From contig NZ_JABFNN010000037.1 of the NCBI RefSeq assembly GCF_013090115.1, forward strand, positions 1-64,000: DNA of 64,000 nucleotides. Reading direction: 5' to 3'. The position numbers were made by a program, and so were the translations under genes. Below are positions 6,895 through 15,682 of the stretch, piece after piece. This stretch comes from Flagellimonas amphidinii. GTDB lineage: Bacteria; Bacteroidota; Bacteroidia; Flavobacteriales; Flavobacteriaceae. Numbering within the stretch: position 1 is the stretch's first letter; each line of letters starts with the position of its first letter. The notes beneath the pieces were generated by a model. That model did no database searches. It was given only the letters and a program-made list of their open reading frames with translations, and had not been told where the DNA came from.

Positions 6895-9285
6895 ATGTCG
6901 ATGGCAAACATGACATGTTATCATTGTGGTGATCATTGCGGAAAGCACAAAGTCCATTTTGACGGGAAGGATTTTTGTTGCAATGGATGTAAAACAGTCT
7001 ATGAGATTTTTACATCCAATGGCTTATCTACCTATTATGAGATAGAAGCTGGTGCAGGAACCACTCCCAATGAAATCAAAAAGAAATATGACTTTCTGGA
7101 CAATCAAGAGATTGTAAGTCAGTTGGTGGAGTTTGACGAAGATGGTGTTCAGGTGGTAAGTTTGAGCATTCCTGCCATACATTGCAGCTCTTGTATTTGG
7201 GTGCTGGAAAATTTGAATCGACTGCACAAAGCCGTATCCAGTTCACAGGTCGATTTCCCTAAGAAAACAATTCGGATTACCTACAAAACCGAAGATTTTT
7301 CCCTAAAAGCTTTGGTGTTGCTTTTGGGCAGTATTGGCTACGAACCCTATATCTCCTTGGAAGCTTATGACAAAAAGCAAAATAAGGTCGATAGATCTTT
7401 GATTTATAAGTTGGGAGTGGCAGGATTTGCCTTTGGGAATGTTATGTTGCTGTCATTTCCAGAATATTTTGAAGTAGAGGAATTTTGGCTAGATCAATAC
7501 AAGCTGGTTTTTCGTTGGTTGATGTTTGCATTTGCAATGCCAGTGGTGCTTTACGCTGCTCAGGATTATTTCTTATCTGCATACAAGGGGTTACGATCCA
7601 AACTTTTGAATATAGATGTACCCATTGCTCTAGGGGTTTTGACTTTGTTTGTTCGCAGTACTATCGATATAGCATTGGATCTTGGATCTGGTTTTTTTGA
7701 TAGTCTTACAGGGCTGGTCTTTTTTCTGTTGTTAGGGAAATTCTTTCAGCAAAAGACCTATGCTTACCTATCCTTTGAGCGGGATTACAAATCATATTTT
7801 CCCATTGCAGTTACTCGATTGGGGGCAAATAATACCGAAGAAAACATTCAGATTTATAACATAAAAGCCGGAGACCGGATTCTCATACGCAATCAAGAAA
7901 TCATTCCTGTGGATTGTCTGCTGATTAAAGGTGAGGCTGAAATTGATTACAGCTTTGTTACCGGAGAATCACAAGCAGTGTTTAGGCAAGCAGGAGAAAA
8001 GCTTTTTGCAGGGGGAAGGCAAATAACTGGAATAATAGAGGTCGAGGTATTGAAATCAGTTTCACAAAGCTACCTCACTCAATTATGGGGTAATTCTGTT
8101 TTTTCAAAAGATAAAGTAAGTCAGTTCCAATCCCTTACGGACAGTATTGGAAAACGGTTTACCATTGCTGTTTTGACCATTGCTATATTGGCCACAACAT
8201 ACTGGCTAATTTATCAACCAAGCTTGGCGCTCAATGTTTTTACGGCGGTGTTGATCATAGCTTGTCCTTGTGCCATTGCCTTAGCGGCTCCATTTACTTT
8301 GGGGAATATGCTTCGCATTTTTGGAAGACATAGATTTTACCTCAAGAACTCCAATGTTATAGAACGATTGTCAAAAATAGATACTGCCATTTTTGATAAA
8401 ACAGGGACCCTCACAACAACCCAAAATGATACGATTGTTTATGAAGGAGTTGAATTGACTCCAGAGGAGACCGCATTACTGAAAACAACCCTTCGGGCAT
8501 CTAACCACCCTTTGAGCAGGTCTTTGTATGAAATTCTAAAATCCAATGCCATTTTGACCTTGGATGAATTTGAAGAACACACGGGTAAAGGAATAGAGGG
8601 AAAAGTCAAAAATCATTCTATAAAAGTAGGTTCTGCTGCTTATGTTGGCAAAGATAAATCTCCCTCTTTGACCAACACAGCCGTCTATGTAAGTTCTGAT
8701 GAAGACATCAAAGGCCGGTTTGTATTTAAAAATACCTATAGGGAGGGGGTTGAAGAGATTTTTAGAACATTGGGAGATGATCTGGATCTTGGAATTCTTT
8801 CTGGAGATAACGATGGGGAACGAAAACAATTGGAAAATTTATTGCCCCAGAATACCCGTATGCTTTTCAATCAAAAACCAGAAGATAAACTGAATCACAT
8901 TAAAGGGTTGCAAAAAGGCCATAAGGTATTAATGGTAGGTGATGGACTCAATGATGCAGGAGCATTGGCGCAGAGTAATGTTGGGATAGCTGTTTCAGAA
9001 AATATTAATGTTTTTTCACCGGCATGCGATGGAATTTTAGATGCTTCAAGTTTGCCTAAGCTGCCTAAGTTTTTGATGCTTTCCAAAAAAGCCATTCAGA
9101 TCATCAAAATGAGTTTTGTTTTCTCATTATGCTACAATCTTGTAGGACTCTATTTTGCGGTCACTGGTCAGTTGCAGCCAGTTATTGCGGCTATTTTAAT
9201 GCCATTGAGTTCCATCAGCATAGTTGTGTTTACTACTCTTTGCACAAATTATTGGGGTAGAAAATTAAAAAAAGTTGAAAGCTGA
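6895..9285 (+). CDS. ccoI: CcoI/FixI copper-translocating P-type ATPase
   Basis: A 796-residue P1B-type ATPase needed for copper supply to cbb3 oxidase. The N-terminus has a cysteine-rich module (CYHCGDHCG, then CCNGC, residues 8-32) typical of CcoI, followed by an HMA domain with its metal motif in HCSSC (about 98-102). Then come the transmembrane metal motif ACPCAIALA, the phosphorylation site DKTGTLT and the hinge GDGLNDAG. Eight or so membrane segments are present. ATG codons at 6895, 6901 and 6910 are all possible starts; the predicted transcription start near 6886 leaves a leader of only 9-15 nt for the first two. It heads the cco operon. Its TGA stop codon is itself half of the FNR-type box of the ccoS promoter. 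Confidence 0.95.
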   Translation: MSMANMTCYHCGDHCGKHKVHFDGKDFCCNGCKTVYEIFTSNGLSTYYEIEAGAGTTPNEIKKKYDFLDNQEIVSQLVEFDEDGVQVVSLSIPAIHCSSCIWVLENLNRLHKAVSSSQVDFPKKTIRITYKTEDFSLKALVLLLGSIGYEPYISLEAYDKKQNKVDRSLIYKLGVAGFAFGNVMLLSFPEYFEVEEFWLDQYKLVFRWLMFAFAMPVVLYAAQDYFLSAYKGLRSKLLNIDVPIALGVLTLFVRSTIDIALDLGSGFFDSLTGLVFFLLLGKFFQQKTYAYLSFERDYKSYFPIAVTRLGANNTEENIQIYNIKAGDRILIRNQEIIPVDCLLIKGEAEIDYSFVTGESQAVFRQAGEKLFAGGRQITGIIEVEVLKSVSQSYLTQLWGNSVFSKDKVSQFQSLTDSIGKRFTIAVLTIAILATTYWLIYQPSLALNVFTAVLIIACPCAIALAAPFTLGNMLRIFGRHRFYLKNSNVIERLSKIDTAIFDKTGTLTTTQNDTIVYEGVELTPEETALLKTTLRASNHPLSRSLYEILKSNAILTLDEFEEHTGKGIEGKVKNHSIKVGSAAYVGKDKSPSLTNTAVYVSSDEDIKGRFVFKNTYREGVEEIFRTLGDDLDLGILSGDNDGERKQLENLLPQNTRMLFNQKPEDKLNHIKGLQKGHKVLMVGDGLNDAGALAQSNVGIAVSENINVFSPACDGILDASSLPKLPKFLMLSKKAIQIIKMSFVFSLCYNLVGLYFAVTGQLQPVIAAILMPLSSISIVVFTTLCTNYWGRKLKKVES

Positions 9286-9325
9286 TATATGTCATTTTTT
9301 GCACAACACCATCACAGTAGTTTTA
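9282..9325 (+). promoter_or_regulatory. Internal FNR-type box and -7 element before ccoS
   Basis: The dyad CTGATATATGTCAT (9282-9295, centre 9288.5) begins within the stop codon of ccoI (TGA at 9283-9285). The octamer TAGTTTTA lies at 9318-9325, 29.5 nt from the centre, and the leader to the ccoS ATG would be about 13 nt. This gives ccoS-NO-Q-P a second promoter independent of ccoI. Confidence 0.75.
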
Positions 9326-9344
9326 CCACCAATTTAAAGCAGGT

Positions 9345-9554
9345 ATGAGTGTCATTTATGTGTTATTGGCCATAAGTATTTTGGTTGCGCTGGCTTTTTT
9401 TGCTGCCTTCCTGTTCTCTGTGAGAAGTGGACAGTATGATGATACCTATACCCCATCCGTTCGCATGCTTTTTGAAGATGAGGTAGTGGGGGACGCTGGT
9501 AAAACAAATCAAGATACTAACAGAATCAAACAAAAGAAAAGTACAAACCAATAA
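9345..9554 (+). CDS. ccoS: CcoS cbb3 oxidase maturation protein
   Basis: A 69-residue protein with one N-terminal membrane segment (about residues 3-24) followed by SVRSGQYDD, the characteristic CcoS continuation, and a hydrophilic tail. CcoS is required for cofactor insertion into cbb3 oxidase. It lies between ccoI and ccoNO, ending 2 nt before the ccoNO start, and is preceded by its own FNR-type box. The size is normal for the family. Confidence 0.9.
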   Translation: MSVIYVLLAISILVALAFFAAFLFSVRSGQYDDTYTPSVRMLFEDEVVGDAGKTNQDTNRIKQKKSTNQ

Positions 9555-9556
9555 AT

Positions 9557-11758
9557 ATGGAAACACAGCAGTTTCGCTACGATAACAAAATCGTGCAAAA
9601 ATTCTTATACGCCACCATTCTGTGGGGTATAGTAGGAATGTCGGTAGGTCTGTTATTGGCCTTTATGTTTTTATTTCCCAATGTAACCGATGGAATTTCA
9701 TGGCTTAGTTTTGGTCGCCTAAGGCCACTGCATACCAATGCAGTGATTTTTGCCTTTGTGGGTAACGCCATTTTTGCAGGGGTCTATTATTCCACCCAAC
9801 GCTTGCTCAAGGCCAGAATGTTCAGTGACTTCTTGAGTAATTTCAACTTTTGGGGTTGGCAGCTCATTATTGTAGCTGCGGCACTAACGTTACCACTTGG
9901 TTATACAACCTCAAAAGAATATGCCGAGCTGGAATGGCCTATAGATTTGGCCATTGCAGTAGTTTGGGTAGCATTTGGTTGGAACCTCATCGGTACAATA
10001 CTTAAGAGGAGGCAACGACACCTTTATGTCGCGATTTGGTTTTACCTCGCCACATTTGTTACCGTAGCGGTACTGCATATTTTCAATAGTTTGGAATTGC
10101 CGGTATCTGCCCTTAAAAGCTACTCTGTGTATGCAGGGGTGCAAGATGCCTTAGTACAGTGGTGGTATGGACACAACGCAGTGGCCTTTTTCTTAACCAC
10201 TCCTTTCTTAGGGTTGATGTACTATTTTGTTCCCAAAGCGGCCAACAGACCTATTTATTCATACCGCTTATCCATTGTCCATTTCTGGTCATTGATATTC
10301 ATTTATATCTGGGCAGGACCACACCATTTATTATATTCCGCATTGCCAGACTGGGCTCAAAACCTAGGGGTTGTTTTCTCTGTAATGTTGATAGCACCTT
10401 CTTGGGGAGGTATGATCAATGGATTATTGACACTTAGAGGTGTTTGGGATAAGGTACGTAGCGATGCCACCTTAAAATTTATGGTGGTAGCTATTACAGG
10501 TTACGGTATGGCCACCTTTGAAGGTCCCATGCTTTCCCTTAAAAATGTAAATGCCATTGCCCACTTCAGTGACTGGATTATTGCCCACGTGCACGTAGGG
10601 GCGTTGGCTTGGAACGGGTTCCTGACCTTTGGTATGATTTATTGGTTGGTGCCCAAAATGTTCAAGACCAGTTTGCACTCTAAAGGATTGGCCAACTTCC
10701 ATTTTTGGATAGGCACCTTGGGCATAGTGCTTTATGCACTTCCCATGTATGTGGCCGGATTTACCCAAGCCCTGATGTGGAAAGATTTTAACCCAGACGG
10801 TACATTGGTTTATGGTAACTTCTTGGAGACCGTTACCCAGATTATTCCAATGTACTGGATGAGGGCCATAGGAGGAAGTCTCTATATATTGGGAATGTTT
10901 GTCTTACTCTACAATATTGTGATGACCATTAGGTCTGGTAGTAAGGTTGAAGATGAATTGGCAGAAGCTCCTGCATTGACACGGGTGTCCAAAAGACGTG
11001 TGGCAGGAGAGACTTTCCACAACTGGTTGGAAAGAAGACCCATTCAGCTTACAATTTTGGCAACTATTGCGATTTTGATAGGTGGTATTGTGCAGATAAT
11101 TCCAACCATTTTGGTAAAATCAAACATTCCGACCATAACCAGTGTAAAACCATATACCCCTCTAGAATTGGAAGGCCGCGATCTCTACATTAGAGAAGGT
11201 TGTGTGGGTTGCCACTCCCAAATGATCAGACCTTTTAGGAGCGAGGTAGAGCGTTACGGTGAATACGCGAAGGCAGGAGAATTTGTATATGACCATCCTT
11301 TCCTCTGGGGAAGTAAGCGTACCGGTCCAGATTTGCTTCGGGTTGGTGGTAAATATTCAGATAATTGGCACTTAAACCACATGTACGATCCGCAAAGTAC
11401 TTCTGCGGGATCCATTATGCCAGCGTATCAATGGTTGGTAAGGAACAGACATGATCGTAGTGGGGTTCAGGCTAAAATGGAAGTCATGGTGAAACTGGGA
11501 GTCCCTTACACAGAGGAGGATATTGCCAATGCACCGCAATCCATGAGTGAACAAGCCGTGCAAATAGAGAAAAACCTATACAGTGATCCTGAATTTGCAA
11601 AAACCTATGAAGCAGATAAGAAATATGCGCAAGAAAATGGTGAGGATTTTGTGGAAATGCGCGATAGGGAAATTGTGTCACTGATAGCCTATCTGCAAAG
11701 ATTGGGTACAGACATCAAAGTAAAGGAAACAGAAGAATTACTATCTCAAAACAAATAA
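9557..11758 (+). CDS. ccoNO: cbb3-type cytochrome c oxidase, fused subunits I/II (CcoNO)
   Basis: A 733-residue fusion of the catalytic subunit CcoN (about 1-475) and the c-type cytochrome subunit CcoO (about 500-733). The CcoN part has about twelve membrane segments with histidine-rich helices, such as WWYGHNAVAFF, AGPHHLLYS and IIAHVHVGALAWNG, that ligate the hemes and CuB. The CcoO part begins with a membrane anchor (about 500-522) and has one heme c site, Cys549-x-x-Cys552-His553. The enzyme is the high-affinity terminal oxidase of the inner membrane, used at low oxygen. The NO fusion is known in Bacteroidota. It sits in a tight operon: 2 nt after ccoS and 2 nt before ccoQ. Confidence 0.95.
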   Translation: METQQFRYDNKIVQKFLYATILWGIVGMSVGLLLAFMFLFPNVTDGISWLSFGRLRPLHTNAVIFAFVGNAIFAGVYYSTQRLLKARMFSDFLSNFNFWGWQLIIVAAALTLPLGYTTSKEYAELEWPIDLAIAVVWVAFGWNLIGTILKRRQRHLYVAIWFYLATFVTVAVLHIFNSLELPVSALKSYSVYAGVQDALVQWWYGHNAVAFFLTTPFLGLMYYFVPKAANRPIYSYRLSIVHFWSLIFIYIWAGPHHLLYSALPDWAQNLGVVFSVMLIAPSWGGMINGLLTLRGVWDKVRSDATLKFMVVAITGYGMATFEGPMLSLKNVNAIAHFSDWIIAHVHVGALAWNGFLTFGMIYWLVPKMFKTSLHSKGLANFHFWIGTLGIVLYALPMYVAGFTQALMWKDFNPDGTLVYGNFLETVTQIIPMYWMRAIGGSLYILGMFVLLYNIVMTIRSGSKVEDELAEAPALTRVSKRRVAGETFHNWLERRPIQLTILATIAILIGGIVQIIPTILVKSNIPTITSVKPYTPLELEGRDLYIREGCVGCHSQMIRPFRSEVERYGEYAKAGEFVYDHPFLWGSKRTGPDLLRVGGKYSDNWHLNHMYDPQSTSAGSIMPAYQWLVRNRHDRSGVQAKMEVMVKLGVPYTEEDIANAPQSMSEQAVQIEKNLYSDPEFAKTYEADKKYAQENGEDFVEMRDREIVSLIAYLQRLGTDIKVKETEELLSQNK

Positions 11759-11760
11759 CC

Positions 11761-11949
11761 ATGTTGAAATTTGTAAAAGGACATATGGAAGGTATCGAAG
11801 GGGTGGCCAGTTATCCCATGATATCACTTTTAATCTTTTTCGTGTTTTTTGTGGCACTTTTTTGGTGGGTGTTCACCGCTTCAAAAGAGCACATAAAAGA
11901 GATGGGAGAATTACCCTTGGAGACTAACGATCAACAACACAAACTATAA
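11761..11949 (+). CDS. ccoQ: CcoQ/FixQ-like small cbb3 oxidase subunit
   Basis: A 62-residue protein with one central membrane segment (about residues 20-42) and a hydrophilic tail, encoded exactly where ccoQ sits, between ccoNO and ccoP. It is 2 nt after the ccoNO stop and 4 nt before ccoP. CcoQ stabilises the oxidase complex. The assignment rests on size, topology and position, since this subunit has little sequence conservation. Confidence 0.85.
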   Translation: MLKFVKGHMEGIEGVASYPMISLLIFFVFFVALFWWVFTASKEHIKEMGELPLETNDQQHKL

Positions 11950-11953
11950 TATT

Positions 11954-12910
11954 ATGAGCACAAGAACACCTTGGTGGATTCGGGTCCCCGTATTATTCTT
12001 TATCATCTTCGGATTGATGGAATACTTTATAGATTCAGGCGATAAGCCGGCAATTATAGAATATCCCATTACACAGTTTTTTCTGCTCATGGTATTGATG
12101 CTTCTCATTGCCATTGAGTTGATTTTAAAATCCATTGAAAATATAATGTTCCAGACACTTTCCAAAGAGGCACAGGAACGCTACTTGGCTGCCAAGAACA
12201 AAAAATGGGAGTGGAAATGGGCCAAGAATGTATATAATAATCTTACCAAAAGTAAAGCGATTGAAAAAGAAGGTGAGATTATCATGGATCATAACTATGA
12301 TGGAATTCGAGAGCTGGACAATGTACTGCCGCCATGGTGGGTATACCTTTTTTATGCCACCATTGTTTTTGCGGTAGTTTATCTAGTACGTTTCCATATT
12401 ATTGGTGATTATGACCAAAAGCTGGAATACGAAGAAGAAGTTGCTGCTGCTCAAATTGCCATTGAGGAATATAAGAAAACAGCCAAAGATTTGGTAGACG
12501 TCAATACTGTTGAGTTCTTATCCGACGCTTCTGATTTAAGTGCGGGCAAGAAGATATTTACAGCAAATTGCGTCGCTTGTCACACAGCAGATGGAGGAGG
12601 GGCAATTGGGCCTAACTTGACCGACGAATATTGGATTTTGGGTGGAGGAATTAAAAATGTGTTCAATACTATATCCGAAGGAGGACGTGACGGAAAAGGA
12701 ATGATAGCTTGGAAACAGACCCTAAAACCTGCCGAAATAGCCCAAGTGTCCAGTTATGTGCTTACATTGGGCGGAACCACACCAGAAAACCCAAAAGCAC
12801 CTGAGGGCGAAATTTGGATAGACCCAGATGCACCGCAACCACAAGAAACCGAAACCGAAAACCCCGAGATGGAACAAATCTCGGATTCCACGGACGTGGC
12901 CATGAATTAA
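11954..12910 (+). CDS. ccoP: cbb3 oxidase subunit III, mono-heme CcoP
   Basis: A 318-residue subunit. Two N-terminal membrane segments (about 9-27 and 38-60) precede a linker and the usual CcoP N-terminal domain: IRELDNVLPPWW near 115 and a third membrane segment near 130-150. A single cytochrome c domain follows, with heme site Cys206-x-x-Cys209-His210 and distal Met in GMIAWKQ. Proteobacterial CcoP has two heme c sites; only one is seen here, a layout I associate with Bacteroidota. The C-terminus is rich in Pro, Glu and Thr. It is the last gene before a strong hairpin that separates the structural genes from ccoG. Confidence 0.93.
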   Translation: MSTRTPWWIRVPVLFFIIFGLMEYFIDSGDKPAIIEYPITQFFLLMVLMLLIAIELILKSIENIMFQTLSKEAQERYLAAKNKKWEWKWAKNVYNNLTKSKAIEKEGEIIMDHNYDGIRELDNVLPPWWVYLFYATIVFAVVYLVRFHIIGDYDQKLEYEEEVAAAQIAIEEYKKTAKDLVDVNTVEFLSDASDLSAGKKIFTANCVACHTADGGGAIGPNLTDEYWILGGGIKNVFNTISEGGRDGKGMIAWKQTLKPAEIAQVSSYVLTLGGTTPENPKAPEGEIWIDPDAPQPQETETENPEMEQISDSTDVAMN

Positions 12911-12923
12911 TTGGTATTTGGAT

Positions 12924-12948
12924 AAAGGCCGTGCTGTGCACGGCCTTT
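12924..12948 (+). other. Strong hairpin between ccoP and ccoG
   Basis: A perfect 10-bp stem (AAAGGCCGTG with CACGGCCTTT) closes a 5-nt loop 13 nt after the ccoP stop. No long T run follows, so it is not a textbook terminator. It could be a 3' mRNA-stabilising element or partial terminator that sets higher levels of the structural subunits than of ccoG-ccoH. Confidence 0.6.
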
Positions 12949-12967
12949 AATTGAGAAAAAAGTTGTA

Positions 12968-14377
12968 ATGGAAGAAAATTTTAGGGATTCCATAGGCACA
13001 GTTACCCAAGAAGGGAAACGCGCTTGGATTTATCCCAAAAAACCTAGTGGACGATTTTATGATTATCGTAAATATGTTAGCTATGGCCTTCTGATTTTTT
13101 TAGTGGCAGCACCATTTGTTAAAGTCAACGGGCATCAGTTTTTAATGTTCAATGTATTGGAGCGTCGCTTCAATATTTTTGGATTTCCCTTTTGGCCCCA
13201 AGATTTTCATCTGTTTGTCATCTCAATGATAATCGGGGTCATATTTATTGCCCTGTTTACTGTTGCTTATGGTCGAATTTTCTGCGGATGGATGTGTCCG
13301 CAGACCATTTTTCTGGAAATGGTCTTTCGCAGGATTGAGTATTGGATTGATGGTGATCGAGGAGCACAGATGCGATTGGACAAAGCTCCTTGGAATAGTA
13401 AAAAGATTGGAAAAAGACTCTTAAAGTGGATCATCTTTTTTATTATTTCCTTTTTGATCGCCAACGTATTTCTAGCCTATTTAATAGGAAGTGATAAATT
13501 GATGCGCTATGTCCTTGACGGGCCTATGGCCCATTTAGGTACTATGATACCTCTTCTGATCTTTACTGGGGTATTCTATTTTGTGTTTGCTTGGTTTAGG
13601 GAGCAAGTGTGCATTATTGCTTGTCCTTATGGACGTTTGCAAGGAGTCCTTTTGGATAATAAATCCATTGTGGTGGCTTATGACCATAAAAGAGGAGAAG
13701 GGGAAAACGGTCGAAAGAAGTTTAGAAAGAACGAGGACAGGGAAGCTTTAGGGGTCGGTGACTGTATTGATTGTTTTCAGTGTGTAAATGTATGCCCTAC
13801 AGGAATCGATATTCGTAATGGGACCCAGTTGGAATGTGTCAATTGTACTGCTTGTATTGATGAGTGCGATCACATCATGGACAGCATCAAAAAACCAAGA
13901 GGGTTGATCAGGTATGCCAGTGAAGACGAGATAACCAATAAATCCAAATTCAAGTTTACGGCCAGAATGAAAGGTTACACCGCAGTATTGACCGTATTGA
14001 TAGGCATATTGGTTGGGATGTTGTTCCTCAGAAACGAGCTGGAAGCCAATATTCTAAGACTTCCAGGTCAACTATATGAACGTAAGGCAAATAATATCAT
14101 CAGTAATGTCTATACCTATAAGATGGTAAATAAAACAAGTAAAGATATTGAGAATGTCTCTTTTAAACTGCTGTCCCACAAGGGAACAATAAAAATGGTG
14201 TCACAAGATAGTTTTGTGGTGCCAGCTGAGGAATTGGCAGAAGGAACATTGTTTATTGAAATAAATGCATCGGCATTAACTGGTGATAAGGACAAACTGA
14301 AAATAGGTGTGTATAGTGGTGATAAACTAATTGAAACTACGGTGACCCAGTTTTTGGCACCTAGGAGTTATAATTAA
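12968..14377 (+). CDS. ccoG: CcoG polyferredoxin, cbb3 oxidase assembly
   Basis: A 469-residue membrane protein of the CcoG/RdxA family, a cupric reductase-type factor in cbb3 oxidase biogenesis. About five membrane segments are present. The cysteine motifs are CGWMCPQ (about 105), CIIACPYG (about 218) and a dicluster ferredoxin-like block with CIDCFQCVNVCP (about 263-274) and CVNCTACIDEC (about 288-298). The C-terminal 120 residues form an Ig-like periplasmic domain after a final membrane segment (about 340-357). It lies 57 nt after ccoP across the hairpin and 11 nt before ccoH, so it is probably read through from the oxidase genes. Confidence 0.93.
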   Translation: MEENFRDSIGTVTQEGKRAWIYPKKPSGRFYDYRKYVSYGLLIFLVAAPFVKVNGHQFLMFNVLERRFNIFGFPFWPQDFHLFVISMIIGVIFIALFTVAYGRIFCGWMCPQTIFLEMVFRRIEYWIDGDRGAQMRLDKAPWNSKKIGKRLLKWIIFFIISFLIANVFLAYLIGSDKLMRYVLDGPMAHLGTMIPLLIFTGVFYFVFAWFREQVCIIACPYGRLQGVLLDNKSIVVAYDHKRGEGENGRKKFRKNEDREALGVGDCIDCFQCVNVCPTGIDIRNGTQLECVNCTACIDECDHIMDSIKKPRGLIRYASEDEITNKSKFKFTARMKGYTAVLTVLIGILVGMLFLRNELEANILRLPGQLYERKANNIISNVYTYKMVNKTSKDIENVSFKLLSHKGTIKMVSQDSFVVPAEELAEGTLFIEINASALTGDKDKLKIGVYSGDKLIETTVTQFLAPRSYN

Positions 14378-14388
14378 AATAGACTAAG

Positions 14389-14835
14389 ATGAAGATAAAT
14401 TGGGGAACAGGAATTGTTTTGGCTTTCATAGCCTTCATAACCTTTATATTATACTTTGTATATCGAATGAGCACGGATGATAGGGCTAATCACGATTTGG
14501 TCACCGAAGAATATTACAAACAAGAACTGGCCTATCAACAAGAAATAGATGCTGCACGTTCGGCATCAGAAATGGGGGCTACAATAAAAGTTCAAAAATC
14601 CGAAGAAGGGATTACCCTGATTTTTCCAGAACAATTCAACCCAAAAAAGATTAAAGGCACAGTGTCCCTATACAGACCGTCTAACAAGCACTTGGATGTT
14701 GACTTTCCCATAAGTTTGTCCAAAACACATTTGCTCATACCTGACAATCGCTTGGTGGACGGTCGCTGGGACATTATTGTTAAATGGCAGTATGAGGGCA
14801 AACCCTTTTTACATAAAGAAAAACTGGTTTACTAA
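14389..14835 (+). CDS. ccoH: CcoH/FixH family protein
   Basis: A 148-residue protein with one N-terminal membrane segment (about 6-27), then DLVTEEYYKQELAYQQEI, a typical FixH feature, and a beta-rich periplasmic domain. CcoH takes part in assembly of the cbb3 complex and stays associated with it. It is 11 nt after ccoG and 3 nt before the SafE-like gene, clearly one operon. Confidence 0.9.
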   Translation: MKINWGTGIVLAFIAFITFILYFVYRMSTDDRANHDLVTEEYYKQELAYQQEIDAARSASEMGATIKVQKSEEGITLIFPEQFNPKKIKGTVSLYRPSNKHLDVDFPISLSKTHLLIPDNRLVDGRWDIIVKWQYEGKPFLHKEKLVY

Positions 14836-14838
14836 GTT

Positions 14839-15546
14839 ATGTTGGCATCGGCAATAGTTCTAGGTCTTTTGGGAAGTTTGCACTGTTTGGGCATGTGCGG
14901 CCCCATTGCCTTTATGTTGCCTTTGGATAGGAAAAGCAAATCCAAAAAACTGTTGCAGCTAAGCATCTACCATTTTGGGAGGGCTTTAGCTTATGGAATT
15001 ATGGGATTGGTTTTCGGATTTGTTGGCAAAGGCCTATATCTTTTTGGGTTTCAGCAAAAGCTATCTATTCTCATTGGTGCGGTCATGATATTGTTGGTGG
15101 TGATTCCTGCGAAATATGTCAAAAAATTCAGTGTGGCAAAACCAGTTTACGGACTTCTGTCCAAAATAAAATCCAGACTTGGGGCAGAGCTTCAAAAAAA
15201 GACCCCAGATACTTTTTTGACCATTGGTTTTTTAAATGGATTCTTACCTTGTGGTTTGGTCTATATGGCACTGCTGGGAGCCATTGCACTTGGGAATCCT
15301 TTGGAAGGAGGTTTGTATATGATTCTATTCGGAATGGGAACAGTACCCTTGATGACGTCCGCAGTATATTTTAGTTCTTTTCTAAAAGGCAATACTCGGC
15401 AACTTATTCAAAAGTTTGTCCCTGTTTTTGTGGTGATTATAGGAGCCCTTTTCATTTTGCGGGGATTGGGTCTGGGAATACCCTACGTTTCTCCAAAAGC
15501 GCCTCCCAAAGTTGAAATGGCTTCAAGTAATTTGGAATGTCACTGA
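14839..15546 (+). CDS. SafE/TauE-like membrane protein linked to cbb3 oxidase
   Basis: A 235-residue integral membrane protein of the sulfite exporter TauE/SafE-like group (COG2836 type) that regularly ends cco operons. The N-terminal HCLGMCGPI (about 15-23) is the family hallmark, and six or so hydrophobic segments follow. A second conserved stretch is NGFLPCGLVY (about 133-142). The extreme C-terminus ends in Glu-Cys-His, which could bind a metal. In this context a role in copper handling for oxidase assembly is usual to propose but not proven. It begins 3 nt after ccoH and is the last gene of the operon. Confidence 0.85.
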   Translation: MLASAIVLGLLGSLHCLGMCGPIAFMLPLDRKSKSKKLLQLSIYHFGRALAYGIMGLVFGFVGKGLYLFGFQQKLSILIGAVMILLVVIPAKYVKKFSVAKPVYGLLSKIKSRLGAELQKKTPDTFLTIGFLNGFLPCGLVYMALLGAIALGNPLEGGLYMILFGMGTVPLMTSAVYFSSFLKGNTRQLIQKFVPVFVVIIGALFILRGLGLGIPYVSPKAPPKVEMASSNLECH

Positions 15547-15570
15547 CCGTAAAATTACATGTAAACCCTC

Positions 15571-15614
15571 CTGATGTATGTCATATTTTTTTGCTTAAAA
15601 ATTCGGCAGTTTTG
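15571..15614 (+). promoter_or_regulatory. FNR-type box and -7 element of the persulfide dioxygenase gene
   Basis: The dyad CTGATGTATGTCAT lies at 15571-15584 (centre 15577.5), and the octamer CAGTTTTG at 15607-15614 starts 29.5 nt further on. The predicted leader is about 60 nt, the longest of the set. Confidence 0.72.
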
Positions 15615-15682
15615 CAACTAAAGTTACTGTGGTGGAACTAGGATGATTTTACCTTTAAAAGTAACTTAAAACATTAAAAATC

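Noticed and set aside
12924-12948. The ccoP-ccoG hairpin as a rho-independent terminator
   Set aside because: No T run follows the stem, and ccoG-ccoH clearly belong with the oxidase genes; kept as a structural element only.
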